Part shown: piece by piece, positions 5,392 through 5,954 of the stretch
Position numbering within the stretch: the stretch's first letter is position 1
How the letters are laid out: each line of letters opens with the position of its first letter
Assembly (NCBI GenBank): GCA_017959625.1
Contig: JAGDAG010000032.1
Location: 1-5,954, forward strand
Length of the DNA: 5,954 bases
DNA from: Abditibacteriota bacterium
GTDB lineage: Bacteria; Armatimonadota; UBA5829
Reading direction: 5' to 3'
Notes under the pieces: model-generated
What the model was told of the DNA's origin: nothing
Seen by the model: only the letters and a program-made list of their open reading frames with translations
The model's database searches: none
Translations under genes and position numbers: made by a program

Positions 5392-5826
5392 ATGAGTTTT
5401 GCAAGCGAATGCATTTCCAATTTTACGGAAATAATCACCAAAAAATACTGCCAATTTTCGGGCAGGGCCAGAAGGCGCGAATTCTGGATGTATACTCTGA
5501 CGGTCTGGGTCATCAGCTTCATTATTTCGCTGATAGACAAATTGCTGCACCTGCAGATCGACGTGCCGAACGGGCAGGACATAGGCATCCTGTCGGTTAT
5601 CCTGAGCCTGGCGCTGCTTTTGCCGGGCCTGGCCCTTGACGTGCGCAGGCTCCACGACATCGGCAAGGAATGGTACTGGCTCTTTATCGTGCTTATCCCC
5701 ATCGCCGGGCCCATATGGCTGCTGGTGCTGGACTGCAAGGAAGGCGACAGGTTCGACAACAGCTTCGGCCCCGACCCGAAGGCGGAGCCCGCGTTCGTCC
5801 CCGGAGACAACCCTCCCGCAGTTTAG
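5392..5826 (+). CDS. DUF805 family small membrane protein, copy 2
   Basis: 144 residues, one longer than copy 1, with the same architecture: FSGRARRREFW (22-32), membrane segment 1 (about 33-52), segment 2 (about 66-82), VRRLHDIGKEWYW (84-96), segment 3 with IPIAGPIWLLVL (102-113), and tail NSFGPDP (123-129). The first 20 residues differ from copy 1 at a single position and the last third is also very close. Segment 1 and the loop after it are largely replaced by other hydrophobic or polar residues. It has its own extended -10 promoter and a strong terminator, so it is a self-contained transcription unit. The molecular role of DUF805 proteins is unknown; two diverged copies could form homo- or hetero-oligomers, but that is speculation. 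Confidence 0.93.
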   Translation: MSFASECISNFTEIITKKYCQFSGRARRREFWMYTLTVWVISFIISLIDKLLHLQIDVPNGQDIGILSVILSLALLLPGLALDVRRLHDIGKEWYWLFIVLIPIAGPIWLLVLDCKEGDRFDNSFGPDPKAEPAFVPGDNPPAV

Positions 5827-5836
5827 GCGGAATCTG

Positions 5837-5862
5837 TTCCGGCGCAAGCCGGAAATTTTTTT
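5837..5862 (+). terminator. Strong intrinsic terminator after DUF805 copy 2
   Basis: A perfect 7-bp stem TTCCGGC/GCCGGAA closed by a GCAA tetraloop, then A and seven T, starting 11 nt after the stop codon. Confidence 0.85.
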
Positions 5863-5884
5863 GCCCGGGCCGCCGATTTGTATT

Positions 5885-5913
5885 TTGGCCCCTGTTTATG
5901 TTACTATTATAAT
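5885..5913 (+). promoter_or_regulatory. Candidate promoter at the right edge
   Basis: TTGGCC (5885-5890), a 17-nt gap and TATAAT (5908-5913). It could drive a gene beginning near the right edge. An ATG at 5943 with only a weak purine-rich sequence upstream reads M-T-I-R to the end of the window, too little to call as a gene. The palindromic ATTATAAT-like core also allows a minus-strand reading. Confidence 0.4.
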
Positions 5914-5954
5914 ATAGCGTATTGGAAAAGAGAACACGGAACATGACCATAAGG

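Larger units (their letters stand above)
5299..5921 (+). repeat. Tandem duplication unit 2 (DUF805 gene plus flanks)
   Basis: Second copy of the unit at 4631-5260, with the same order of elements. It differs by lacking about 15 bp in the stretch between CCGGAAGCCCGG and TGCTATAAT, which removes the terminator stem arm and T run found in unit 1. It also gains one codon in the gene and carries a cleaner downstream terminator. A 38-nt spacer (5261-5298) separates the units and contains a GCC-GAAA-GGC mini-hairpin and the 10-bp palindrome TCTGCGCAGA (5283-5292). Confidence 0.8.

Noticed and set aside
4678..5810. Minus-strand open frames opposite both DUF805 genes (4678-5322 and 5235-5810)
   Set aside because: They resemble one another only because they are antisense to duplicated genes; they have no ribosome site and run across the promoters and terminators of the plus-strand units.
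5943..5954. ATG at 5943 as the start of a third plus-strand gene
   Set aside because: Only four codons are visible and the upstream purine-rich stretch is a weak ribosome site; a promoter-like element upstream is noted instead.

Overview
The window is a bacterial segment with two oppositely oriented gene groups and short intergenic regions. Coding DNA is GC-rich, and several AT-rich TATAAT-type boxes lie between genes. Start codons mostly carry GGAG/GAGG Shine-Dalgarno sequences. Three genes encode Sec-type signal peptides without an obvious lipobox, so their products are probably exported. Nothing here fixes the phylum. An uncultured carbohydrate-associated bacterium would fit, but that is only an inference from the exported beta-helix proteins.

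Minus strand, read right to left: a HIT-family (histidine triad) nucleotide-binding protein (4543-4208) is followed 4 nt later by three tandem paralogues (4203-2836, 2839-1511, 1514-216). These encode exported right-handed beta-helix proteins with a pectate-lyase-superfamily/GH28-like N-terminus (DFGV..DG). Both junctions between paralogues are 4-nt ATGA overlaps, so the four genes look like one translationally coupled operon. A strong inverted repeat at 175-201 probably ends it. Further left, an AT-rich region and a GGAG-preceded ATG at 59 suggest the start of another minus-strand gene that leaves the window.

Plus strand, from 4.6 kb to the right end: two tandem copies of a small DUF805 membrane protein gene (4739-5170 and 5392-5826) share about 73% of residues by hand count. 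The duplication includes flanking DNA: an upstream CCGGAAGCCCGG element, an extended -10 promoter (TGCTATAAT), the whole 5' leader, a downstream terminator region and an AT-rich box. Copy 2 has a textbook terminator, while the equivalent in copy 1 is degraded. Copy 1 instead has a separate terminator hairpin directly upstream of its promoter, overlapping a 10-bp inverted repeat in an attenuator-like arrangement.

The two groups diverge from 4544-4738. No shared pathway can be read from the sequence. The left operon looks like polysaccharide or surface-glycan interaction plus a housekeeping HIT protein, and the right group like small inner-membrane proteins of unknown role. The most notable points are the triple beta-helix array with conserved polar motifs but no recognisable GH28 catalytic signature, and the duplicated DUF805 cassette with its divergent regulatory DNA.
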